Source of the DNA: Laccaria trichodermophora | Lineage: Eukaryota > Basidiomycota > Agaricomycetes > Agaricales > Hydnangiaceae | NCBI GenBank assembly: GCA_018417955.1 | Contig: JACTVC010000004.1 | Coordinates: forward strand, 310,001 to 374,000 | Direction: 5' to 3' | DNA: 64,000 nucleotides | Shown here: positions 36,100 to 47,724 of the stretch, piece after piece | Numbering within the stretch: the first letter of the stretch is position 1 | How the letters are laid out: each line of letters opens with the position of its first letter | Program-made: the position numbers and the translations under genes | Notes under the pieces: model-generated | Told to the model about the DNA's origin: nothing | What the model saw: the letters and a program-made list of their open reading frames with translations, nothing else | Database searches by the model: none

Positions 36100-39075
36100 T
36101 CATAGAAGTTTAGACTGTTTTAAATGTTGTCGGATAACCATATCTCTCACTGCACTCTTTCATCAGCACACCACAATGAAATAAGATGAACAGAACATAC
36201 CACTGGCGATGATACCAGCCGTAGTAGCCGTATCCGTCACGCTGGTGCAGAACGCATAGAATTTTCTTGGGTTAGGTGAGTATTCTCGGTGGATGGCGCT
36301 AAACTTGCTCCGGAGGTCTATGTATGCATGCAGATCAGAAGAATCGTTCAAGGACGGCAGAAGCAAAGAACAAACATTTGGAAACGCTATCCAGATCGTT
36401 TTCTCTGTCCCCGTAACTGCGGATGTACTTTGACACTCTTGACGCGAAAGTCAGACCAAAGTATCAATGGAGAAAAAGGAAAAAGACAGACTGAATTCCT
36501 GACTTGAGCTTCTTGTCCAAAATATCACATTTATTGAGGAATAAGACCAGATCAACGTTGGCGAGGAGCTTGTTTGAGCAGACGGCTTTCCAGAGAAGTA
36601 CGGAGTCCTCCTAAAAGCCGAGGTGAGCAGAATGTCGAAAGAGAGATGGAAGCGGATAACAGAGAAGAGGAAAGACAAAGACTTTGACTCAACAAGAGTC
36701 CAGAACGTGTAAGTAGAAGTGGAAACAATGGAGGCCAAAAGAACCGAGGTAGGGAGGAGGAAAGGCAAAGAGCAGAGTCAGGAGGAAGAAATGGGCATCA
36801 GACAAAGACGGAAAAACTGCCAAAAATACAGAGATGGTAAGGGAGCACGTCCACCCAAGCTGCAAAAAGGACGGAGTGCAGAGCGCTAGTTGGGCCAGAA
36901 GCCCAAAGATGCGGAGGCAATGGGTAGAATGGTATCGGATTAATCAAAACAAATACCACGGAGGTCGAAGCGGACGCAAGCGAATGGCAAGGGGAAGCAT
37001 CATTGGATGACTACCCAAAGTTGCCCATCAAAAAGGTGGGCGCAGAGAAGGGAGGGAAAGAAGGGAGGCAAGAGAGGAGGAGCAGACCGCCACCGCCACC
37101 GTCATATCATCGAACAAACCCACCGAACGAACGAACGGCGCAAAAACAAGAACGAAGACAAAAAAAAATCAAAGCAACCAGAAAGAAAAGAAACTCACCA
37201 GCCTATTCACCGTCCGATCCTCAGAAAGGACTTGATCGAACCCCGATATAGGTGCTAAGAAGATGATAGCGTCCACTGCGGAAAAAGTGAACGCATGTCA
37301 ACTTGTGCACAAAAGAAAGGAAGGAAGGAAGAGGACATACCATCGTCGAAGAAGGGCGCCCACGTAGCTAGCTTTCAGATTAGGATTTTCGAGGGATGCG
37401 TTGAGTATGGGACTTACGACGCTAGATTAAAGTGTGTTAGGATCGAATGAAGGAAAGAAGAAGAAAAACCAACCTGACTCCGACTCCCACCAACATCCAC
37501 AATCCTCCACTCCGTCCCGCTATCCCTCCCCGCAGTTGCTTCCATCTCAAATCTGTACTCTGATACGCCGACGGTTTTGAGTCGGGCTTTGAGGACGTCG
37601 TCTGGTTGTTCACATGGATTAGCTGCGTCTTCGAGGGGGGAGGGAAAGGGAAAGGAAGAGGGGATACGTACCATCCGTAGGCATATACTTGAGGGACGTC
37701 AATCTCTCCAAGTCGTCCAAAAAGCTACAACGACAGCATTAAAAATACACTTCCAAAAAGAAAAAGAGAAAAAAAAACTTACAACCCCGACTCCTCCTCA
37801 ATCCTAATCTTCCTCCTCCTCAACACCTCCCTAACACCCTCATCATTCCAAAGCGCAATCATATCCCTCCTACACATATTCAACACCTCCTGTGGCTCGT
37901 CCTGCGTTTCTAGACCCGTGGTGCCTGCGCTCATCGGTCTTGTTGTCCCATTCCCACTACTACTCCCTTTCCCACCACTCCCGTTTTGCTTGACACCGCG
38001 GTCGTCGCCGTACCCATACCCAGACCCAGGATAAGTAACCCTAGCACGCGCCAAACCACCCTTCCACCCCGTCCCAGGCCTAACGAAAATCTCTTTGTTC
38101 CTATACGCGTGGCTCCCCGACCCTCCGCCATGGGACGTAGAACTCGCCCCGGAGGAGGACCCTGCACTCGTCCCAGCGCCGGGCCGAGCGAAATGCGTCG
38201 CCTCTTCCTCGTTGGGCGGGACAAGTTTCGCGATGAGGAGAGCTTCGATGTGGCGCAGGGGTAGTAGGCGCGCTTTTAGTGCGTCTAGTGGTGTGTTGAT
38301 GTTTTGGGCGAGTGTGAGTGTGAGGGGGGAGGTTGATCGTGGGCTGCGGTGTATGTGGTGGGGGTGAACGAAATCGGACTCGGAGTCTCCGTCTGAATCT
38401 GGGTTGGACGGGGGTGAGTGGTGGTGGTGGTGATGGTGTCTGACGCGCGGGGGGGAGGAAGAGCCGAATGTTAGTGTTGTTTCGTTCCCATTCCAGTTGC
38501 CATTGTATTGCTCGTGTGGGTGACCTGGTAAAGGCGGCCGGGAGATGGTGCGTGCCCTTGAACGAGGGGACGAGTAGGGTGATGTGTGTGGTGACGACGT
38601 TGAAGTGGAAGGAAAGGTCAAAGCGTCGAGGATGGTGCGTATTGACCTGATGATGTTGAGTTGGATAATGGCGCGCCATAGGATACGTTCCTCGCGAAAG
38701 GCAGTGGGGGTATATAGTCTTTGGAATTCTGCAGTGTGGCGATAAGCTTTTTGTATGCTACGAAAAAAAAAAGGCAAGAGGTGGACGTACGTCGTAGAGT
38801 TGTTGATTTCCCTATACGCACTCTCGTAAGCACTAGTCTGTAGAACAAAACGATCAACAAAGCTCACCAGACTCGCTCTGACCCAACAACAACAGCCTCA
38901 CAATCCTCTTTTTCCTCCTCGCATGTCGTTCAGCCTTGATGCTAGCATCAATAGCCAAGCTAACCCTCTTTGCCTCTGCCTCATTCTGCAGCCTTACCGC
39001 ACGGTCTTCTGGAGACTCGTCCGGAGGTGGCTTGAGCACCTCGTCGAGTGGGTCGTCAGTGGTACGAACGGGCAT
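36100..39075 (-). CDS. atypical heterotrimeric G-protein alpha subunit with long insert
   Basis: Eleven exons on the minus strand: 39075-38868, 38811-38791, 38728-37783, 37724-37672, 37601-37474, 37371-37341, 37275-37199, 36610-36492, 36437-36376, 36317-36201, 36149-36100; 1812 nt, 603 aa, exact phase closure. The P-loop GQSESGKST is at 65-73, the switch I arginine is kept in DVLKARLKTVG, switch II is DVGGSRS (D445-S451), the guanine-specificity motif is NKCD at 514-517, and the TCAT-like loop is CTSVTDT. The C terminus is LKQSKLL. The usual length is about 350-400 aa; the excess is a Ser/Gly/Pro/His-rich insert inside the helical domain, with a run of seven His. No N-terminal MGxxxS myristoylation signal. 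Ser at 449 replaces the catalytic Gln. Intron 7 is 588 nt, against about 50-100 for the rest. Expected at the plasma membrane in receptor signalling, though its membrane anchor is unclear. Confidence 0.92.
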
Positions 39076-39690
39076 TTGAAGTGATGATGATGGGGGGATA
39101 TTGAGGGGTTTGGATTATTGACGCCAACCAGGTACAGCAAGTCATATCAATACTTACTCAAAGAGAAGATCCATTTTTGAACTTTATCTTCCACTGCAAG
39201 CGAACCCGGTCAGGTACCGAGAACTGGTTCACCAGGAACAAAAGTCACGCACGTTTTCAATCGAGTTCAGAATCACGGATATTCAGTCGCTTATCTCCTT
39301 TGAACAAGTGCCTGGAGATCCTGATTCCTCCCCTCCCCCTCCTCACCCAACATACCCAAAAACGGTTCATCTTCTCAAGTTCCTCAACTTACACTGCTTT
39401 CTAAATTACACCCTGCTTCTCATGCAACAGCCCATGTTTTCCCCAACCTTATTTACATTGGCGTACTGACATTGACATGCGACGTCTGACGTCGTGTCGT
39501 GTGTCTTGGTATCAAGTTTACCCATCGCGAGCTATCATGATCACCACCATTCATGATCCATCCGTTGGCCTCCTCGGGTTCCGTAGGCCTTTACATTCCT
39601 CCTCTAGCCTCTTGTGACTACTCTCCGCCGACTTTCACCACCCCCTGATCGCTCTCTATATACGTCACCATGATCTAATCTAAGCAGTGA
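39076..39690. other. upstream region of the G-alpha gene
   Basis: Intergenic, no gene recognised; presumably contains the promoter of the minus-strand G-alpha gene. No clear TATA box assigned. Confidence 0.4.
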
Positions 39691-39730
39691 CTCACAGGGG
39701 CAGCTGGCAACCGCGCCATCTGCGCAGTGC

Positions 39731-40193
39731 GGGCCAAGCAGCGTCAAGAAAATCGGCAAGTAAACAACCTGGCGCTTTTGGGAAATCGCAAACCTTATCC
39801 GGGGCAAAAGTCGATAAGAGTCAGTATCCCCCCATTTAAAAAAAATTAAACCTTACTTCATCTCGAGCATCGAGCTAACCATAAAAAAAAAGGTCCGTGT
39901 TATCTATCCACCAACCACGCAGCGCTCTGCCAACATACTTATCTTGCCAAGCAGCTCGCACAAAGTTCAAGAAAGTCGGCAAGTAAATAACCTAAACCCA
40001 AGGCCGAGCGCTCATCTGGCCAAGTTCGGAAACAATCTTATCCGGAGTAAAGTCGACATCTCCTTACACCCTCATAACTCTTTTTTTTAAGTTCAATTGA
40101 ACCTCATTTCATCTCAAGCGTAGCCTTCCCAAAGAAAAAAAAAAGATAGCGGTGGCCTTGTTATCTATCCTCCACCAACCACGCAGCGCACGC
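39731..40193. repeat. imperfect tandem duplication, about 225-265 bp units
   Basis: Two copies share aatcggcaagtaaacaacct-like, cttatccgg, ttcatctc and ccaccaaccacgcagcgc landmarks. The offset is 223 bp at the left and 264 bp at the right, so several indels separate the copies. Noncoding. Confidence 0.65.
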
Positions 40194-42399
40194 GTCTAGA
40201 AAAAATGGGCAGGATGGACGAGTGTCTGCCCACACGTGCAAAAAGCAAGGCACTCAGGCTGGCGTTTATCTACGTACCCAAGGCTAGCCAAGGACGAAGC
40301 AAGGCAACGCAAGGCACCCCGCCCAAGCTCAAGGCACGTCGACGCGTCAACCGGCGTGACAGTCGACACTCAAGCTTGTCATTCAATATTCAACTGCCAT
40401 TGCCGGCTCACCTGTTCTCAGTCTCCAAGCAGGCTGTTCGACTCGAATCGTAAGGCTCAGGTACACTCCCGTCGGGACATGGTCATGAGGCCGAACTTGA
40501 AAGTTCAAGGTGACAGCCGTTCAATTGTCAGTTGTTTGACGATATGATTATATTGGCGTCTGACGGGGTGGTGACCGTTGAGTTTTGGACGCTATAGAGT
40601 CTTGTGGTTTTATGGCCCGGATGCGCTGACTTGAAAGACTTCACGAAACAGTACAACTATGTAAGTCAACAATACCACAAGTCAAAACTCATATCTGAAG
40701 CCTATATCTGCAGGTCCTCGCCGCGAGTGCTGCTCACAAATCCTCCCGGGATGGCCAGCACGCACATCATTATGACGACACGCGTACAACTAGCGTCGGT
40801 AAAGTCGTTCGTCCCCAACATACTTAATTTCAATTCTACACGCTGTCCGGCAACTAGGTATATTTTTATCTCCGTTGTCGGAAATGGAATGAGTGGGTCA
40901 GTTCTTTTATCTCTTCACGGTCTAACCTTTTTATTCAGGTGCACATTATGAATCAAGTGAATCGGCTCGCCGGCAGGCTCTGCCTTCAAAACAAAGTTTT
41001 ATCACTACTACAACACTCACCACGGCCCAACTACATCATCCCACTCCAACTTGATCCCACTCACCCCGCCCGGCCACTGGCAAACTCCAACAAAAAAAAA
41101 CATCTGGGGTGTCCATAACCTGAGGCTGTTCAATCACACTGTAATGTATCTAATAATAAGAACAACTGACTGCGAGTTGATAGGAATGACGTCGTCGCAG
41201 TGGGAACTTCACACTGGCATGTTCTATTCATAGCACCCCACTGCGTAGGCTCTCGTGGCAGGCAGGACCCTACTCGTTTTTACTCATACTTCAACACGTC
41301 AGCGAACAACGGGCTACAAAAAAAAACCCAGATGGCCTAGGGACCCGTCGGCCCCTTTGACCAAAAAAAAAATTGGGGTCGGGGTCGGGGTGGTTTTTAC
41401 TTTCCTAAACGACGGATTTCGCTGATTGTGAAACATATACGCATGCACGTGTCAGACGCATACAAGATTATGACAAGTGAGTATCTCTCCGATTATCCTC
41501 GGGGGGTCCCCAATTGCAAGTCCCCATCTATAAATAAAATACTGAGCCTGACCTGAGTCGATCGTTTATATGACGTCCATCGTGAATTTGCTTCCGTTTC
41601 AAGATATTTTAAGGGTTGTTCTCGATTTACAACGAGGAGAGTGTCTGTAGATCCAAATTCATACGACTAGCTTGCAACTACATGTACAGTCCCATTTTTC
41701 AAGAAACGGGACGTGAAACTGTATTGGCCTTCGAAGCGGGCTCCATTATTTCGCGTCGAGTATCCCAGCCTGTTACGGCAAGCCACCCATCGCTTCACAA
41801 GAATTTTGTTTCTCATTTGGTTCCCATCTATTCGAATACAGTGCTCTCTGCACTGGCTCGTGCATGAGTCCTACCCATTCGGCCGCCGACTCTCAAACCA
41901 GGCCAGAGCACCAGGAAAGCACCATTCGTTTTTCTGTTCCCAGTCCAACCCATTCATCATCACAGAAGTTTCTTCATCAGATGTGCAGACAACTCGAGAA
42001 ACACAGTAGGAATTATGTACAATCAAACGTCCATAATTAGCCAAGGAGGAGATATTTGCAATTGCCTAAGAGCAAAACCCGAGAGAGATGCCAGAGCATA
42101 CAGGGAAAAACCAGTCGGACCAGGAAAACAGAGTCCCAAGCAACGCAAAACGATCGAACAACAGGACATTGATAACGAGAACGAACCAGCCACTTGCGCT
42201 TCTTCTGACAAGTCTTGGCAGGCCCATCAGGGACTTTACTGGGGAAGTCGAAACCGAAACTTCTTCCTGCGGGGACGGGATGATAGGCGTCGTAACGACA
42301 GCCTGATTCTGAACTCCCAGAAAAATGGGGTTGAAAAACAGCGGGGGAATATCAGAGCAGAGGAACGTGCATACCAAGCTTCGTTTTGTCCCCACAGGC
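40194..42399. other. no gene recognised
   Basis: Open frames up to 137 codons show no domain or consistent splice structure. 41655-41690 (gactagcttgcaactac, acagtcccattttt) recurs at 53654-53690, see the repeat entry there. A G-rich run, ggggtcggggtcggggtgg, lies near 41375. Confidence 0.4.
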
Positions 42400-43680
42400 T
42401 CCTCGACGGTCACAGTAGGTGGCGGTGATATAGAACGACCCTCGCTTTCTCATGGACCTCCCTGTTGGTGACGAAAGCTCCAGATCGGACAAGTCGTTCA
42501 GATCGTTGTCCCTGTTGTCGTACTCATAGTCCGAATCGGCGTCCTCAAGGGCCTTGAAGCTCTTTCTTCTTTTGATTAGTTGCCCTGGGCTGAGGTTTTG
42601 AGATGGGTGATGGTGGTTTGATCATTTCTTCCTGTTCAAGTTGTTTGGGACTTGGGGCCGGTAAAGAGAGGTGGGCTGGATCTGGTGATGAGCACTGCGC
42701 CGCTTCAGGATCGTTTGCTTCATTGCATTATCGGCCTATGATGATGATGAGCCAATAAAGATAAAATCAGAGGAGCGTATACATGGGCACATTACCAAGG
42801 CTTGCAATGACTCCTCAATTGGGCTCGAGGGCAGCCACATCCGGAAATTCAACAAAGTCTACAAGAAAAAAAAATGAAGTTACCAAGTTCGCATCATGGT
42901 ACCGAGTCACAAGCGTTTCCGCATGCTTGATCATTTCGACCACCCTTGCCTTCAACTCCTCGGCTCGAGCTGTCATGATCTTGACCTGCCCAGACTCCCT
43001 CGTCGCTACAGCCTCGTCATCCTCAGCGATCGCTATCACAGACATTTCTGCCAAATCAAGCCGACTAGGAAGCTCCTCCCTCGCTGTTTTTGCTTCTTTG
43101 GCCTCATTCTCCGCCAGAGTGGGTGCCTCCTCGGCGGCAACGCCGCGTTTTTATTGCGACGGGACAAGTCGCTCGTTAGCCCAGTGCAGACCGCTCAATC
43201 TCAGTCGCCTCGGAGACAGCTTGTGAAAGCAAAGCTTCCGAAGTCTCGTGAGACTTTCAAAGAGCAACGAAGGAGGAGTAAAGTGACTCGTAGCTATTGA
43301 AGCTAACATGAGTAAGAAGCAAGAGGGATCAACCGATAACTTGCTTTTCTCAGAGTCGCCAGACCTTCTTTCTTTTTTCAGCCACTTCCTTCTCCAACTT
43401 TTCCTGCTCAGAAGAATGTGACATTTGCTCCAGAAAGTTTTGAGAGGCGACATTTCGGCGACGGCATCCGCAAGATTCGAACGTGATCACCTCACAGATG
43501 TCAATTGCGCTGCTCAATGGAACAAACTTCATGTACAGAATTGACATCCTTCGTCGTAAGTACACATTTTGTGTTTGCGGCGTGATTGATGCCGCAAAGA
43601 AAGCCCTATATCGGTGGTTCTGTGAAGAAAGTTTTAAAGAATGGACGGAGGGAGGACCATAAAGGAACAGACATCTCAAG
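42400..43680 (-). pseudogene. possible degenerate coiled-coil protein gene
   Basis: Minus-strand segments look protein-like. One at about 42815-43130 reads through AENEAKEAKTAREEL and ARAEELKARVVEMIKH, heptad-rich and charged. One at 43350-43460 reads HSSEQEKLEKEVAEKRKK. One at 42420-42580 is acidic (ALEDADSDYEYDNRDND). I could not connect them with consistent phase: stops intervene and one candidate intron would be only 25 nt. No family recognised. Confidence 0.35.
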
Positions 43681-43719
43681 AAAAGCGGTGAACGCTCGCT
43701 TTACGTCCCTTTAGGCTTT

Positions 43720-44900
43720 GAGAGGGCGTTGCAAAACTGCGTTGTTGAGTTGAGTGAAAGGGATTCATTTTACACTTGGTGTTACAGTAGCATCATCCCG
43801 GAGAGAGAGAGAGGGTCCGTGTGTGGAGGAAAGTTGTGTTGGCGGGGATAGTGGTAGGAGAGACTTGACCGGCGGGTTCTGCTCAGTTTGAGGGAATGAT
43901 ATCCATGCGTGGGGAGGTAGATGTCCGCGGGACTATTGAGATCGTCCTCTTACTACTCCCGACCGTACCCAGTGTCCCACCACCAGAAAAAACCTCAACC
44001 CTTGCCGTGCCTTTTCGTCCACGTTCTTCACGAATTATAACGATCGTCCAGAAGCTCCGATTCAACACCAGCATCAACATCGAGTCTGTAGGGGGTGAGA
44101 AGTTGTATGTCGTCTCGCAGTGCTTGGACTAGAGCTTCTCCAGTCCATTCCGATTGCGAATCCACCCCAGCTCGAAGAGATCTGACAGGGGGTGATAATC
44201 GGCTACATTGTGACTCTGCATTCCCATCCGCATCATTTACATCAAGTGCGAGGTTTGTCGACGTTCCAATCCCGCAGAAAGACGGCTAACAAAGGGAACT
44301 GGCCGTCTGTCTGCGAACGCAGACCGTGGAAATGCTGGATCGCGGTGGGCGTCTGCATGGGGATTCCGGGGTGTACGAGAGGGGAGATAGGGCCGAGGTT
44401 GGGTTAAGGAAGGGGAAGTTTTTGAGCCATCGCTGGGGGGATGGAAGAGCTGGAGGTTGAGGCCGGAGGAGAGAATGAGCGCGGGGATGGAAATGGGATG
44501 GAGGGTAGTTCTGGACGATACTTCACCTTCTGCTCGCATGTTTCGCGTAAAAGAAATACTTTGATTGGGAGAGTGGAGACGGCAGGTGTGAGGGTAATAG
44601 GGCTGGACGGCTGCTAATGGGGTGAGGGACGAATATCGATTCAAGGAGACAAAGATTTTGGGTGAGTACTTTCAGCAAGATTCGCTTTTGATCGGTGGAG
44701 GGTAGACATTGAATATTGAGCTTTAGTTACTGGTCTCTGTCAGAAGTGGTGAGGAATATAAGGAAGGTCTTACAGCGAAAGGTTGTTCACTGCGCTAATT
44801 TTGGATTTCGCCCCAGAACGCTCGCCGCAGGCAGATTTGAGGCTGGTCGCAAGAGTTGGCTCAGGAACTAAGACGCAATTCCACGCTATCTGTCCTCCGT
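43720..44900 (-). repeat. degenerate duplicated segment, copy 1
   Basis: Matches 45530-47500 in the same orientation with many indels. Landmarks are ctcgcagtgcttgga, gaccgtccaatcccg-like gacgttccaatccc, agacggctaacaaaggga, gggccgaggttgggtta and ggtcgcaagagttggct. Minus-strand reading frames across both copies (for example the segments ending SGLERRQTS in copy 1 and TGLERRRAS in copy 2) are similar, suggesting decayed copies of one gene; function unrecognised. Confidence 0.55.
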
Positions 44901-45529
44901 CCTTTCTTCAGCTACCGCCGAATCTTCCAGAGTTTCTGGACAAGCGCCTCGCATTATTCTTCGAATCCAGAGGGTGTTGAACCTGTTCTTCCCCATTTTT
45001 CGCCGGCCTTTGACGGGAGTTTTTCAACTGATAACACTGCAGTAGTTCAAAGGGGCTAATGACGGGCTTTTAGGAGTTTTTGTGAGTTTGAAAGTATGGG
45101 ATGGCGTTGGTGTTTGTCTACGTGGTGGGGTGGGCGCTTGATCATGGTTTCACAATGGGCGCCATTCCGCTTTTACCTCATTCTCAAGGAGATAAATAGA
45201 GCCAAAATGTTAACGATTCGTTGTATGACTGAAAATACTATGACGTTTGCCTGTGCGCACGTAGGTTTATGCAACTTAGACATCCCTGACCACTTGTACC
45301 CCAGCATGCTCCTTGTTGAGTTCCTCCAACTCCCCCATAACATCTGCGTCGACTGCGAGACCTCGAAGCTGCATGTCCGGAGTCCGTGAAAGGTCTACCC
45401 AGCTAGTCCGGCGGAAGGTAGTGTATAGCGTGAGGGCCTAGCTTATGGGAGACGAGGGGAACGGCGCCACTGTAGAGAAGGTTTTAGGTGAGGGCATTGT
45501 AAAAAGTTGGGTTGCCGTCATCCGTTATT

Positions 45530-47500
45530 GACATAATAAAGTTAGGTGGAAGGGATTCGGTTGCGAGTCTCGACTTTATGCTTGGTATTGCGGTAGCACC
45601 GTCCCAAAGAGAGACAGAGAAGGTTCAAGACACAGAGGGACTGCAGTAAAAAACGGTGTTGTACTTTGATAAGGTCAATACCTATGTTGCTCATCCTGCA
45701 AGAACCAACTAACTCGTTAGATACCGCCGTATAACTTATAGGAATGAGGATAGACTTACTCGAAAAGATCAACAATTGAGCCAAGAAACCTCTCCCTCAC
45801 GTCAATGGATGTTGAAAAGCAACGACCCTAATGTATACCCATGAGCGCTCCTTCAAGCATCGTCATCATCTTCGCCAACAAACCTCGAAGACCTCGACGA
45901 AGCTCAGCATCCCAGCACAGCTCATTGTCGAAACCTCAGCCCAATCGGCATCTTTGACCGCGTGCAGAAGCCAGCTCCGAAATGGGCCATCGTTGCGGTG
46001 GAATCGAGTGAAAGAGTGGCTCAAGCTTTTGCAAGGCGTACGAGGCGAGATGCTACACCGTCGATTGGTTCATGAAAGGCGGTTAAAAGGTAGGGTAGCA
46101 GAAAGTGCACACCTGTCCGTGGTGTAGGTGGGAAAGAGCATACGGACGTGGAATCTTGGATCGGAGAGCATGTCGAGCTACAATTCGATTTTCTAGTGAG
46201 CGTGCATCCCAGCGTCTTTAAGAGAAACGCCTGACAAGATGCTGTTATGACTAAGGCAAAGATATTGGGGTACAATGGAAGGCGTCAACGGCACAGTGAT
46301 CAAGGTCCAAGAACGACTGACAGACTGCGCTCGTAGGGCATCACAGATGAGGCAGCGTGAGTTGGAGGAGATGGAGAGATTGGCTGGCGTAAATTGCGGT
46401 GGGAGGGACTTGCGAGTGCGATCTGCTGGGTTTGAGGGATCAACATCCATTCGTGGGGACGTAGGACCATTGAAATTGCCTTCTTACGTCTCCTGCCCAC
46501 CAACAAGAAAAAAAACTGCCGCGCCTCTTCGTTCACGTTCTTCACAAATTGTGACAAGCCTCAAGGAGCCCCAATTCGACTCCGGCATCGAGCTCGGACT
46601 TGAGGAGGGTAAGAAGCTGGATGTCGCCTCGCAGTGCTTGGATCAGAAGTTCTCCAGTCCGTTCGCATTGCGGATCCGCCCTAGTTCGAAAAGATCTGAG
46701 AGGGGGTCATAGCATCGGCTACGCGATAGTGGCTCTCCATTCCCATTCGCGGCATTTCTAACCCAAAGCCATCCGAGCCCGAGGCTCGTCGACGTTCCAA
46801 TCCCGTGAAAAGACGGCTAACAAAGGGATCTGGCGTCTGTCTGAGAAACGCAGGCCGCGTGTATGCCAAAGAAGGGAGGGTGTCTGCAGAGGGCGTTGGG
46901 GTATACGAGAGGCGAGAGAGGGCCGAGGTTGGGTTAGGGAAGGGAAGGCGTCGAGCCATCGCCGGAGGAATGTTGATGGAGGAAGAGGTGGACGTTGAGG
47001 ACTGAATAAGTATGGAGATGGTGGATGATACTTCGCCTTCTTCTCGCGTGTTTTGCGTCAGAGAAAGAGAAAGATGAGCAGAGTAGGAAGAGGGTGGCGG
47101 GTGTGAAGGGGATGGGGTTGGACGGCTGTTAATGGGGTGTGGGGTGGATATCGATGGCAGAGATTTTTTGTCAGTGCTCGATTTTGATTAGGCTTCTTGC
47201 AAGTTGCTCATCCATTCGTTTCGCTTCAGACGTTTCTTCACTTTTGGTTGTTGGAGGGTCGACATCGAGGCATAGTAATTGTTTCCAGTCAGAGAGGTGG
47301 GCTGCTATTCAAACTGTTAGATGCGAGTCAGAGAGTTATAGTGGTAAGGAAATAGAAGGCCATACAGCGGAGGAGATTTTGATTTTGTTCAAACGACCTG
47401 GTCGTTCTCTGAAATTTGTGAACTCATACTAAGGCGCCTGCTAATCCAAAAGGTGGACGTTTGAGTTTTTACTTAGTGGGGGCTGGTCGCAAGAGTTGGC
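45530..47500 (-). repeat. degenerate duplicated segment, copy 2
   Basis: Longer partner of 43720-44900. On the minus strand near 47170-47290 a frame reads LLCLDVDPPTTKSEETSEAK and then RMDEQLARSLIKIEH before a stop, the best-preserved exon-like piece. An extra stretch, about 45800-46430, has no partner in copy 1. Confidence 0.55.
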
Positions 47501-47724
47501 TTGGTAGTGCGAGTTGACGTTGGTTATTTGAGAGCAGCAGAACCGTGACTCTGCCTGCGTGAAGGAGTTTCGTCGCCCGATTAAAATTCCGACAACGAAT
47601 TCTCACAACTGATCTCCGACTTATCTCTCCTCTTCATCATCGACCACGACGACCACCCGACCTATCGACGTCTTTAGCCCTTCAAATTCTCCTAGTCCTC
47701 ATATTACAATACGTCATTTCACCC

